A stretch of 64,000 bases of DNA from Symbiodinium natans (taxonomy: Eukaryota; Sar; Dinophyceae; Suessiales; Symbiodiniaceae), in NCBI GenBank assembly GCA_905221605.1, contig CAJNDS010002418.1, positions 62,001-126,000 on the forward strand. The letters run 5' to 3'. This document shows positions 34,486 to 44,214 of the stretch, one piece after another; the first letter of the stretch is position 1; every line of letters starts with the position of its first letter. The translations under genes were made by a program, and so were the position numbers. The notes under the pieces are model-generated. The model was not told the DNA's origin, searched no databases, and saw only the letters and a program-made list of their open reading frames with translations.

Positions 34486-34749
34486 TCAAGACGAAGTGGC
34501 AGATGACAGCGAAGCCACTGTGTGGGTGTTCCCCAGAGCAGCCACTGTCGGCATCTGCTGGCTGTCAGTGTAACTGGCCACGTAGCGCATTGGATACACC
34601 TGCACGGATGTCAGGAGCGGGACAATTTCGCCCCAGATGTTCGTGTCAGGCACATGAAGCTTGCCATAGTTCCACACCTGGTTTTCAGTGCCAAGGCTGA
34701 CGTGGGGCCCCACATCCTCACATTGCGCGACTCTCAAGATTCTGGCCAC
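34486..34749 (-). CDS. Candidate exon inside duplication, copy 1
   Basis: An 87-codon minus-strand frame includes TENQVWNYGKLHVPDTNIWG and IVPLLTSVQVYPMRYVASYT, which looks protein-like. The same frame is open in copy 2 (35,933-36,196) with two amino-acid changes. No family was recognised. Plus-strand frames in the same place are less convincing. Confidence 0.4.
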   Translation of the reverse strand: MARILRVAQCEDVGPHVSLGTENQVWNYGKLHVPDTNIWGEIVPLLTSVQVYPMRYVASYTDSQQMPTVAALGNTHTVASLSSATSS

Positions 34750-34877
34750 TGCCCCGTGAACTGAAAGGCGTAAGGTTCCTTGTAGCCCAGTGAAAGTGGC
34801 AATGGCGGAGGGGCAGGGCTCGCCCCCAAGCTCTCAGACCTCGTTCTCTCTTCCACCCGGTTCTACCCACCAACACG

Positions 34878-34905
34878 AAGAGAAAGAGAGAGAGAGAGAG
34901 AGAGC
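34878..34905. repeat. GA microsatellite
   Basis: About 12 GA units. The corresponding tract in the second duplicated copy (36,325-36,380) is longer and interrupted by CGACA. Confidence 0.9.
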
Positions 34906-35187
34906 GGAGACATAGACAGAAGGAGATAAACCGAGGAGGCACAGGAGGCAGGAGTGTGAAGCGATAGGAGTACCAGGGAGCTGGCGGTGGGCCGTTGTTC
35001 TTGTTCAAAGGTGCCCCTTCCAGAAAACAGTCTGAACATGTTTGAACGACTCCTGCCTGGCTCTGGCCGAACTGGCCTTCATCACCTTCCTGCCGCTTGA
35101 CAGCCTGGCACGTGCTGGGCAAACGCTGCAAAAAGGCCTCCGCAAGATTCGCCATTTGTGGCGTTTCTGTATTTAACCGTTCCGACC

Positions 35188-35272
35188 CACCCACCCACCC
35201 GCCCACCCGCCCACCCACCCACCCACCCACCCGCCCACCACCCACCGCCCACCACCCACCCACCCCCCCCTA
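35188..35272. repeat. CCCA/CCCG tetranucleotide repeat
   Basis: Tandem CCCACCCA with CCCG variants over about 85 nt, immediately after the right end of duplication copy 1. Its complement is a G-rich strand with closely spaced GGG runs that could form G-quadruplexes. Confidence 0.9.
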
Positions 35273-35733
35273 CTCCCACAAAAGAAATGAATTACCCAGC
35301 ACTAGTGTTTTACATGAACATTTTACTTACTCTCAATGGAGATTTATTAATGCTAAATATTGTTCAATGAATTTTAAGTACATTTACGAGTAGTTAATTC
35401 GACTTTGCTTTATCTAAGTTACTGGGATGTGCCGAGAGGGGCGGGGTGCGGGAACGCTGTCGGTTCTGGGGGTGGGGTGGGGTGGTACGTGGAGAACTAT
35501 CCTTCACAAGCTCTGAGCCAACCAAGTTTGGGGGCCATGTGACACTCCAAGCTTTCAGAAATCGTGATTGAAGCTGCAATTCAGAAGCTGCTCCCATGCA
35601 GAAGCTGTGATACGGAAACTCCTCGACGGATTCATACGCTTGCCATCCCGTTCAACAAAAGTGTGCCCGTTACAATCCGCGAACCTGCTTTATCAAGATT
35701 TGCAGCAAAATTCACAACCCAGACTCTCAAACT

Positions 35734-36324
35734 CCAGACCGGCCTGGGCAGTCAACCGCTGTGCCGTCCACGGCGACGTCGACGCAGCTGCCTTGGACGC
35801 AGGGCTCGGCCGGCTGGGCTTTGGGCAGAAGCGCTTGAAGTTGTTCAAAAAGCACAGGACAGTACGAGAACCGCACGTGGGCAGTTGCAAAAGTCTGAAC
35901 TTATGAAACTGGATCTACATGCACCCAGACGTTCAAGACGAAGTGGCAGATGACAGCGAAGCCACTGTGTGGGTGTTCCCCAGAGCAGCCACTGTCGGCA
36001 TCTGCTGGCTGTCAGTGTAACTGGCCACGTAGCGCATTGGATACACCTGCACGGATGTCAGGAGCGGGACAATTTCGCCCCAGATGTTCGTGTCAGGCAC
36101 ATGAAGCTTGCCATAGTTCCACACCTGGTTTTCAGTGCCAAGGCCGACGTGGGGCCCCACATCCTCACATTGCGCGACTCTCGAGATTCTGGCCACTGCA
36201 CCGTGAACTGAAAGGCGTAAGGTTCCTTGTAGCCCAGTGAAAGTGGCAATGGCGGAGGGGCAGGGCTCGCCCCCAAGCTCTCAGACCTCGTTCTCTCTTC
36301 CACCCGGTTCTACCCACCAACACG

Positions 36325-36357
<33 letters not shown>

Positions 36358-36622
36358 CGACAGAGAGAGAGAGAGAGAGCGGAGACATACACAGAAGGAG
36401 ATAAACCGAGGAGGCACAGGAGGCAAGGGGTGTGAAGCGATAGGAGTACCAGGGAGCTGGCGGTGGGCCGTTGTTCTTGTTCAAAGGTGCCCCTTCCAGA
36501 AAACAGTCTGAACATGTTTGAACGACTCCTGCCTGGCTCTGGCCGAACTGGCCTTCATCACCTTCCTGCCGCTTGACAGCCTGGCACGTGCTGGGCAAAC
36601 GCTGCAAAAAGGCCTCCGCAAG
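35734..36622. repeat. ~0.87-kb segmental duplication, copy 2
   Basis: Second copy of 34,287-35,146, in the same orientation, 889 nt long because of an expanded GA tract. Unique sequence resumes with CTCTTGGTCAAGCTC. Confidence 0.95.
35933..36196 (-). CDS. Candidate exon inside duplication, copy 2
   Basis: Same 87-codon frame as 34,486-34,749 with Ser-to-Gly and Leu-to-Ser changes. If the exon is real, the duplication creates either a tandem exon or two gene copies. Confidence 0.38.
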   Translation of the reverse strand: MARISRVAQCEDVGPHVGLGTENQVWNYGKLHVPDTNIWGEIVPLLTSVQVYPMRYVASYTDSQQMPTVAALGNTHTVASLSSATSS

Positions 36623-36829
36623 CTCTTGGTCAAGCTCTCAAGCAGGTTTGAGGTGCGATGCTCGGGCCATTCATGCTGGGTAGCAGGCGGAAGCCTCTTC
36701 AGCCCGCACTCTGGCAGGGCCTGGGCCAGACAATTCTCGCAAGGTCTCGCAAGAATAGCAAGACTCAGCAAGGGATGACAGCCACCAGTCCACCAGGCCG
36801 CCACTGAGTGGGCTCTCGCTTCGCGCACG

Positions 36830-37360
36830 CTGCTCTCCAGCCTCGGGCCAGCGAAACACAGACACCCCAGCCGAAGGCCGAAGGCAGAGTCTCAACCGGC
36901 GCAGAAAGTCAGGCTGGAACACCAGCATCACTGGCCAACTGGCTTGTGGTCCATGTGACTGGGCCTCAAGTGCCGCACACTCACAACACGGGTATCTGCA
37001 GATTGTACTCCACGCAATCTTTCAAACCTTAGGCGTAGTTGAACAGGATAGGGCACTTTGCGATACAGAAAACTGACAAGTGGGAGCACTGGGGGGGGGG
37101 GGTCTGCTTCCTGCCTCGTGACCATGCAATGCATCTCATGGAAGGCCGTGGAGCCTGGAGCATCGTCACATGCAGTGACCAAGAGACGAGCACGCCTCAA
37201 AAGGTTGAGTCAGCTGCCATGTACGCCCCACTTGTGGGGGGAAGCACTGGTGCATAGGGTGCAGTCGAAGCCACTGCCTGTTGCTGAATTCTATCCCTGG
37301 AATCATTTCTTGTGCTGCACAGTCCAGTCCATCCTCCGCGGACCCCGAGTAGACAAGGGG
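36830..37360. other. No supported gene
   Basis: Only short conflicting frames are seen, and a G run lies at about 37,091-37,100. Confidence 0.35.
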
Positions 37361-37368
37361 ACGAGTTG

Positions 37369-38038
37369 CTAGGCCTTCATTGAGCGGACTGGCGCAAAAG
37401 AATTGTCAAATACGGTCAACAACACAACAAAAAGTGCAACAACAAGGAGGCGAGGTCCCCGCTGCTGGCTGAAGCTGGACCCATCGGGCTCACTGATCTC
37501 GCAACCTCTCCAGTTCAACGCCGTGGCATGTCCAGAACTCCGAAGACACGCATAAGCGGCCCAAAGCAGTATGTTTAGTGACATTGGTGACATGGCCTGC
37601 GCTGGCAAGCTATATGCTGCAACTGGCGATGCTGATCTTGCAGCCGAACGTGCCTCAGATTGCACACACTCTTGCTGCCACCTGACGGGTTGCTCGCTAA
37701 CGGCCGCTAACGTTGCATCTGCATCTATCATTCGCCGGTGCAAAAGCAAAAAGCACATCGTGTTAGATTTCGCTTGCATCGAACCTGCACTGAATGTGAA
37801 CATGCGAGTCCAGCGAAATGACTTCGACAGTTTCTGCTGCTACAGTACGCCGTGTGAAGATGTCCTTGAAAGGATTCTGGCTGTTCAGGGCAAAAACCCG
37901 ACCAGTTCGCCAAACCGATCCCGCCTTAGGCTCGTCCAGTGCAGATAACAAGCTGTGTTTTGCAGCGGATGTCGCTGTGCACGATTCCGATTTCAGGCGC
38001 TGCACGGCTTTGTGGTTTGTGGGCTGTAGGTGGAACAC
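37369..38038 (-). CDS. Candidate two-exon 3' end of a membrane protein gene
   Basis: Exon near 38,010-37,785 reads KAVQRLKSESCTATSAAKH, then SVWRTGRVFALNSQNPFKD and TVEVISLDSHVHIQ. The next exon, after CGAATGATAG near 37,725, reads DATLAAVSEQPVRWQQE and continues to a stop at 37,369. The end of the protein has two hydrophobic segments (MSLNILLWAAYACL and LLVVALFVVLLTVF) and a short basic tail, like a C-terminally anchored membrane protein. The family is not recognised. The splice pair is a reading by composition, not proven. Confidence 0.45.
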
Positions 38039-38363
38039 GTGTGGAGGGCAGAATGGGTCTCCTGGTGGCTGCTAGTGTGGGCTTTCTGAAGGTTCTGTAT
38101 TGGACGTGGGGTTTCTGATGGCTTTGGCAACCGTGTTCTAGGAACAGACACAAACAAAGCGAGTGAGCGCATTCTTCTTTGACCATGTTGCAAAGTGACA
38201 CAGGTGCTTTCAACAAGCGGCAATCGATGGTCGCTCGATGTTGCGTCCCGCGCATCCAACTGTGGGATACACCTCAAGCAAGGGTTGTCGTTGTCGGTAA
38301 GCACAGAAACAGTTCCTTCAGACTGGCTTGATTGGAAGCGTCGATGCAAAAAGGGCCCTCACC

Positions 38364-39223
38364 TCATGTCCTGAGCTCAGGGTGAAAGACCGCGGGTACA
38401 CCTCCAAGGTGCCCAGGCACGGCAGAAAGGAACCCCAACTGGCAACCAGACATCACGTTGAGTCCATGCTGAGTCTGCGCTGAATCAGTTGGCACCTCCT
38501 TTGCAACGGCCCCGAGGTTCACATCCTGGCAACGGCCATCATCTACCAGAAGCAGCAACCTGCTTCAACTCGCTATGGCCAAGTCGTTGAGAAGGGCGAT
38601 GCAGGGCAATGTAGGGTGCCTGGTAGCCCAGGGAAAGTGGCAACGGCCGTGTGATGGGGAAGGCCCAGTCGTCGGACCTCACGACATGCAGCGAGACAGA
38701 AAAGGCACAGGACGTGACAATGCCGTAGGACAAGGCAGCCACCATTCCCGTCTTGGCAGTGCAGCCCCTTCTCAGGACATGAGCTATGTTGAGACAAGAC
38801 CTTGATGGAATTGAGTAGGCCTTGGTCTGGGAGGCTTGCCCATGACGTGCCAGCCTCCATATCCAGTGAGTAGGTCGGTACTTCAACGGCTGTTCCCGAT
38901 GCTTCACAGGGCCTGAGGCAACCTTGGGATAGGAGATTCCTGATCCGGAATATCACGGAGGTCAGTGTCAATGTCATCTCGTCCTTCACTGAAAAAAGAA
39001 CTCCCTCTCTACTGACATAAAAGTTGGCTGATATACAAGTTGACGAACTGCAGAGACTCCTATCCATGGCATGCCGCCCGAATTGCATGGCACCCCTCCG
39101 CAATGCACATGGATCTGACAAGCGCTGTAACTGCTGCCGAGTGAGAGTGCTAGCTATGTGCCAAGGGACTGAATGCTGACAACACAACTCCTTAACTCCA
39201 GAGAGTTTCCAATTTTGGAACAT
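38364..39223 (-). CDS. Candidate exons, unknown
   Basis: A 216-codon minus-strand frame (39,223-38,573) includes FYVSREGVLFSVKDEMTLTL and SLPDQGLLNSIKVLSQHSS. A further stretch at 38,558-38,364 reads LLLVDDGRCQDVNLGAVAKE. The long frame is unusual for this window, but its Cys-rich end looks non-coding. No family was recognised. Confidence 0.3.
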
Positions 39224-39489
39224 GACTCGATATTTCAGCCGAAAGCTGGCACCGGGTGCGCCAAGCAGGGCAGTCGAGGCAAGGCATGGCCCAAGATGGA
39301 TTGCACCTGCTTTTTTGCATCTGCTTTTGCTAATACTTTTTGTGCTCGTGGGTCTGGTCGAGAGCCGCCTAGCATGGGGAATAGAAGAACAAAGAACAAA
39401 AAGTTCTTAACGACACAAAAGAAACATGCAGCTGAGGCTTCCACCATCACGAACTTTGCGGAGCTGGCTCCTCGAAGGCACGTTTAGCG

Positions 39490-39605
39490 CTCTTTGGTCG
39501 GGGGAGAGCGAAGAGAGGGCGGAGAGGCGGTAGGGGGAGGTAGGCGGGAGAGGAAGAGGGACAGGAGGAGGAAGAGGAGGAGGATGAGGATGAGGGCGGG
39601 GTGTC
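39490..39605. repeat. Purine-rich GGA/GAG simple repeat
   Basis: About 110 nt of GGAGAG, GGAGG and GAGGAT words, almost pure purine on the plus strand. Confidence 0.75.
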
Positions 39606-39661
39606 ACAGGAACCGGAACGGTGCTACCAAGTGACGGATGCTGCCGCACGAGCGCCGCGCG

Positions 39662-41898
39662 TCAGGCTATGATATGCCTTCGCATTGGGATCACATCTGA
39701 CGCGTTTGGTAGAAGTTGTGGGCACCCTCCAGCTGCCTCAAGTGAGTCCACCAAAACCCGCTTGTCATCCACCAGGATGGCGGCGCCATCAAAAGGCGGA
39801 AAGTTCATCGCCCGAATGAAGCGCTCTACCTGGAACAACTGGTGGTAACTTCCACAAGACATCGGATCAAAAACTGGAACGTTCTGGGATAATCATGAGA
39901 GTGAACTGTTGAAATGTAGGCAGCTCATGAGAGAAAATACCAGCCTGCTGGTCAGACCACTCCTGCTGGATGAGACCATCAAACGGAAGCTTCCTTTGAT
40001 CAGAGGCGAATACTGAGTAGTGAATTCCGGTGCAGACGGTCTGGTGCTCAGGCCTATAGTGGTAGGAGCTTTCGCCTTTCTGCTCTTCGCCTGGCATACG
40101 CGGCATCCATGGTGATCTACAGAAAAAAAAGCCATTGACACACCAGCTCCTACCTGTGCGTTGCCTGCAAGGTGCAGGGTAAAACGCAGGACCCCTATAA
40201 GGGACCCTTATTCTTCCTCCCCTAAATAACCCCTACATATACCTTATATAGTCCCTATATGTCCCTATATACCTAAGTAGCCCCCAAAATATCCCCTACA
40301 TGACCCCTAAGGTCCCTTATAAGGGTCCCCCCTTTAGTCCCTTGAGTTTGGGCCTTTTAGTGTTTAGCCTAGGGTTTCTTACATAGGGAAGCTTCCATGG
40401 ACGGAGAACGCCCCAAGCTCGCGTCACGCATGCGCTGACAGAGACATGTCTATCAACATGTTGTATGCTTACCATCCTAGCAGGCCTCTCCTTTTCGCTC
40501 GGCCGCCATGGTACAAGAAGTGTCTGAGCAACTTGACGGTCGTTGATATAACACATGGACCGACATGCCCACGACAATACTTTGTCACATGCGAGTGAAA
40601 ACCGACAGGTGCCTTAAAGTACTTCCCCTGGACACCCGAGAACCTCGCCCTATAGGCCCTAGGCTTGGCAAGGACCCTGTTCCGTAGGTCATACTGACAT
40701 TCGATGACAGAACCCGGCATCTCGACATGGTGCACCTGCAGGGAGACCTTCAGAACTGAAGTACCAGCGGAACCTCGCTTGCTCCATTCCCCAGCATGCG
40801 GGAAATTGCATCACGTGTTGCTTCTGAGGACGGTGCACCTGTCGCGCACACCGCGCCGTCACAGGCAGGAGCTTGCGGTAGACCTGCCACACGATGGCGG
40901 GCATCTTGCACGCAGTCACAGGCTGTGGATGACTACGGCTGTAAACTATTGACTATGGGCCGGACGGTGAAGGCCGTGTCCACTGCTTCCTCAGTCTCGA
41001 GCTGAGTGCTTGGTTCCCATGATTGTTGGATGTGGTGTTAACAACTGTCCGTTTTGTTTTGGGCCCCCGTCCACTGCAATGTGTTCTCGGTGCAACACAA
41101 GCCCCGCGTCAAATGCCTCCGTAGAAGGCTCCAAGGCACAGGAGGCACATAGTGACATTCAGAACATTTAGAACTCTTATAGAATATATTGCAAAGAGGA
41201 AGAACCCCCCAGCCTCCACCATGCGGTGGCATGTGACGCCAGTTTCGCTGTCTCCCTCAAAAATGCACCAAAAGCCCGACCTGAAGAACCACCGATGCGA
41301 CATTCACAGAGCCTTGTGGCATCTGTACACTGGTCATTGGCCAGCTGGGCCGTGGACCAGCAGCCCCGATGTTTGGGCAGCAGGGAAGGGTGAAAGTTGA
41401 TACAGTCGGGGCAGAGGCTCAACCTCCGCAAGACAAGAGGTGGTGGCTGCCTTGCTAGACGGTGCACTGAGGCACCGCACACGCTGGAAGGCAACTTCTT
41501 CCTGTAAGACCTGGCATTCTGCGTGCAAAATCCTGCAAGCACTTGTTGAGGCTCTGTAAGGGCAGGGCGCAGAGACAATCAAGTCTGGTCGAAAACCACG
41601 CGCCTTCCTCAAGAATGATGGCAGTTCTTTTCGTGATTTGTCAAAGCTGCAAATGCAGTTTTACCTTGCTCCAAGATTGCCAGCGGGCATGATACGTGCA
41701 GCCAAGTCTCTCCAGGATTTCGGCTTCACTGTCGCAGAGTACCTGGGCTTGTGGATGTTGAGGCCAGACGTAACACCGACCTACGACGTGCATCACTTCG
41801 TTACTGCAATACAGGTGGCGGACGCATTCGCAGCCAAGAGCTGCGCAAACGTCCCGCAAGTCCTGGCTACGGGTCCGTCCCAGGTCCACAGGGTCTAC
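39662..41898 (-). CDS. Formyltransferase-family protein (gene A)
   Basis: Read 5' to 3' on the minus strand. About 41,898-41,800 gives RSQDLRDVCAALGCECVR; about 41,605-41,575 gives GFRPDLIVS. The exon ending 41,358 gives CINFHPSLLPKHRGCW. Exon 41,280-41,214 gives SGFWCIFEGDSETGVTCHRM; exon 41,116 to about 41,066 gives AFDAGLVLHREHI. Exon 41,001-40,966 gives ETEEAVDTAFT and exon 40,883-40,839 gives VYRKLLPVTARCARQ. Exon 40,735 onward follows. Exon 40,116-40,054 ends SSYHYR; exon 39,993-39,945 gives KLPFDGLIQQEWSDQQ; exon 39,829-39,662 gives VERFIRAMNFPPFDGA and the stop. INFHPSLLP plus GDSETG carry the Asn, His and Asp of the formyltransferase catalytic domain; the last exons resemble the C-terminal part of these enzymes. 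Substrate unknown (methionyl-tRNA or a sugar/amine). A possible first exon with KVFFSMADDMPVK lies near 42,400-42,360. Confidence 0.82.
39830..40053 (-). other. Two GC-AG introns around a 49-nt exon (gene A)
   Basis: Intron 40,053-39,994 (60 nt) splits CAC TAT AG|G. Intron 39,944-39,830 (115 nt) joins GAC CAG CAG to GTA GAG CGC. Both begin GC and end AG. Reading across without splicing inserts Ser/Phe-rich peptide into a conserved region and hits a stop. Confidence 0.8.
40188..40340. repeat. Short AT-rich element with inverted ends
   Basis: The left end reads CCCTATAAGGGACCCTTAT and the right end GGTCCCTTATAAGGGTCCC, so about 14 nt are inverted. Between them are repeated CCCTA(A/T)AT(A/G) and CCCCTACAT words. 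The size and inverted ends resemble a small non-autonomous element. It lies in an intron of formyltransferase gene A. Confidence 0.6.
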
Positions 41899-42419
41899 TG
41901 ACAAAACAGCTATGCCAACTGGCGATCTGAGGATCAGACACAGTCTTTGGCCTGTGATGTCTGAGAGATACACAAAATAGCGGACGAAGGCAAGCTTCCA
42001 CCCACCTAGTGCAGGGATGGCTCAAGGTCTTCAGACTGGCAGCACGTCTGTGGAAAGTGCATGGCCTGCTCGGTGCCGACCGAAGACCTGTTGACCCCTA
42101 CTCAGCCCTCCTCCGTCATACTTGTGCGCATCGTATGCATCGTAGGTTATGGGGCTAAGAGCTGCGCAATTCCTTCAGAACTTCCTCGGCAGCGGCACCC
42201 CAACCGAAGAGAAGCACCTGAGCATGCAACATCTCTGTGTGCAATGCGAGATACCTGATAGACCTACACAGCAGGCCGAGCTAGTCCGAGCAGCACTCGT
42301 GGGCGAGGGGGCTTAGACATGATTATGGCTTCAAAGGGAATCGCAAGCTGAGATTTACTTGACTGGCATGTCATCAGCCATGCTGAAAAACACCTTTCCG
42401 ATGAGGGCGTAACTCTTCG

Positions 42420-43090
42420 TCCTTCCGACGAGCCCTCCATGAGGTGTGCACTACGCCGACACTTCACTGCTTGGGCCGAGAAGCGCCGCATCACGAACAC
42501 AGCTGTAAGCTCGATGCTGCACACACCGTTTGCCAATGTCAAGCTTGCCAAGCTATCTTCCGGTCACAGTTTTTTGTTTGTGACCCAGGAGACTGCGGTC
42601 AATTCACCTGCAGGCGCGACGGCAAAGCTGAGTTTAAGCCTGGCCGCCTGGCATCGCCTTGACTCACCTTGCCTCGTTGCCTCCTTGGGTCTGGCACAGA
42701 GCAACCGTCGCACTCTTTTTTAGGGCGAGCTGGTGGGGAAACTCTGGAAACTGCCCGCCAAAGATGAAAGAGGCGGCCCGTGACCCGACAGGCAAGCGGG
42801 TACCCCACAGCCACTTCACAGGCTCCTCTCTGGAAGACCTGTGGCTTTACTGAAGTCAACGGAAGTCGACGCTAAACAGGGCCTTAAAGGCTGTTCTCTG
42901 TTCGCCGCTTGTCGGCTTGTGGGCTTGGGGGGGGGTATTGCCCCGCGCTGGTGAGACAACGGTGGCAAAAGAATGGATGGGGGAGACATCAGGAAATGAG
43001 GCAGGAAGATGAGTTCGATGGCTCCTCAATACCAAGGCGGTTCTGGAACGCCAGCAACTGTTCCTGAGCAAGAAGCACCAACTTGACATT
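42420..43090. other. No supported gene
   Basis: Short frames occur on both strands without motifs. A G run lies at about 42,927-42,935. Confidence 0.3.
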
Positions 43091-43099
43091 CATCCCACT

Positions 43100-43735
43100 A
43101 GCAATTCATCCACCGAGATTTGCAGGCAATCCCACGTCAAGAACAAACATACGACGCCTGAGTACCCGAGGACTACCTTACTTTGGGCTGGCATTTCTCA
43201 GCGGCCTGGCGAGGCCTTTGGGTTGAAAGGAGGCTTAACGTGTGGGATTTCCTTCGCGGCCGTCCTTATGCCTAAGTGGATGGTTTGGGATTAGAGTTCT
43301 CACAAGGCTTCTGGATGTTTGCTGAAGGTAAGGATTCGAGGCTTGGTAGCACAAGGGCCAGAGAGTTTTTTCCCTGCTGGGACTGTTGAAGTCGCTGCAC
43401 GGAAAACCAAGTAAAATGATTCAGTTTGCCGTTTCAGCGCTGCGAGGTCTTGTTCGGGACCGGTCTTGTTCAGCTTCTTCTTTATGATTAAACTAATGTC
43501 GCTTATTCTCAAGATGCTTTCTAAACGTTCAGCTTTTTAGAGAAACACGTAAAACTCAGGCTTCAAACTTAGGGGTTTTTGTTCGGGCATACGCTTGTCA
43601 GGGGCTCCAGAAATCCATGGCTCGTTGCGTTGAGGCCTTTCTTGGGCTCCGGGCTCATAATCTGTAATTGGACATGTATAAACATGTGTTCTATTTAGAT
43701 CTGGATTTCTGCATTTCAGTACTTTTCAACTTCGG
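43100..43735. other. No supported gene
   Basis: Only one 70-codon frame (minus, 43,512-43,300) and no motif. Base composition becomes AT-richer toward the microsatellite. Confidence 0.4.
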
Positions 43736-43737
43736 TA

Positions 43738-43923
43738 TTTTGGTATGTACGTATATATATCCATATATACAGTATATATTTATTTATTCATATTTATGTA
43801 CCTCTAATTATGTCCTGATGTACTGATGTACTTACGTACTTGTGAATTCATGTGGCTATACATAAACAGGTAAACAGGAATCGGCAATCGGCGACCAAGC
43901 ATCGGGCCTACCCCCCCCCCCCC
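43738..43923. repeat. TA-rich microsatellite followed by C tract
   Basis: GTATATATATCC and TATATTTATTTATT runs (43,738-43,800) are followed 110 nt later by about 13 C (43,911-43,923). It is another TA run/C-tract pair, without a clear AGAACCCACC motif. Confidence 0.75.
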
Positions 43924-44214
43924 TCTACCCAATCCGGATCCTTGGGACCCAAGGTCCCGGGTCCAAGAGCCTCGGGCCCTTGATCGTCCGAAAGCCATCT
44001 TGCCGCACACGTGAATTGCGCTTCAATCGACGTAGGACAGGGTGTCCAGTCTCTCTGCGACACCCCTATGCTTGGCTGCTGCGATCGACACAAAGTGCGC
44101 GTGCGAAGCACGCACGTGTTTGGTATGTGGATGTCTAAATATCCGCCGACCCCAGCTTTGAGCGGGGGAGGCGCTAGTGAAGACCCCATGGCGTCGGCGT
44201 AACCCCGCACCTGA

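Larger units (their letters stand above)
34287..35146. repeat. ~0.87-kb segmental duplication, copy 1
   Basis: Sequence from CCAGACCGGCCTGGG to GGCCTCCGCAAG is repeated at 35,734-36,622. I see only a handful of substitutions plus a longer GA microsatellite in copy 2. The two copies are direct repeats starting 1,447 nt apart. Flanks differ completely on both sides. Confidence 0.95.

Noticed and set aside
41638-41901. 87-codon plus-strand ORF (QDFGFTVAEYLGLWMLRPDV)
   Set aside because: The minus strand here encodes a stretch that fits the N-terminal domain of formyltransferase gene A, so the plus frame is taken as its shadow.
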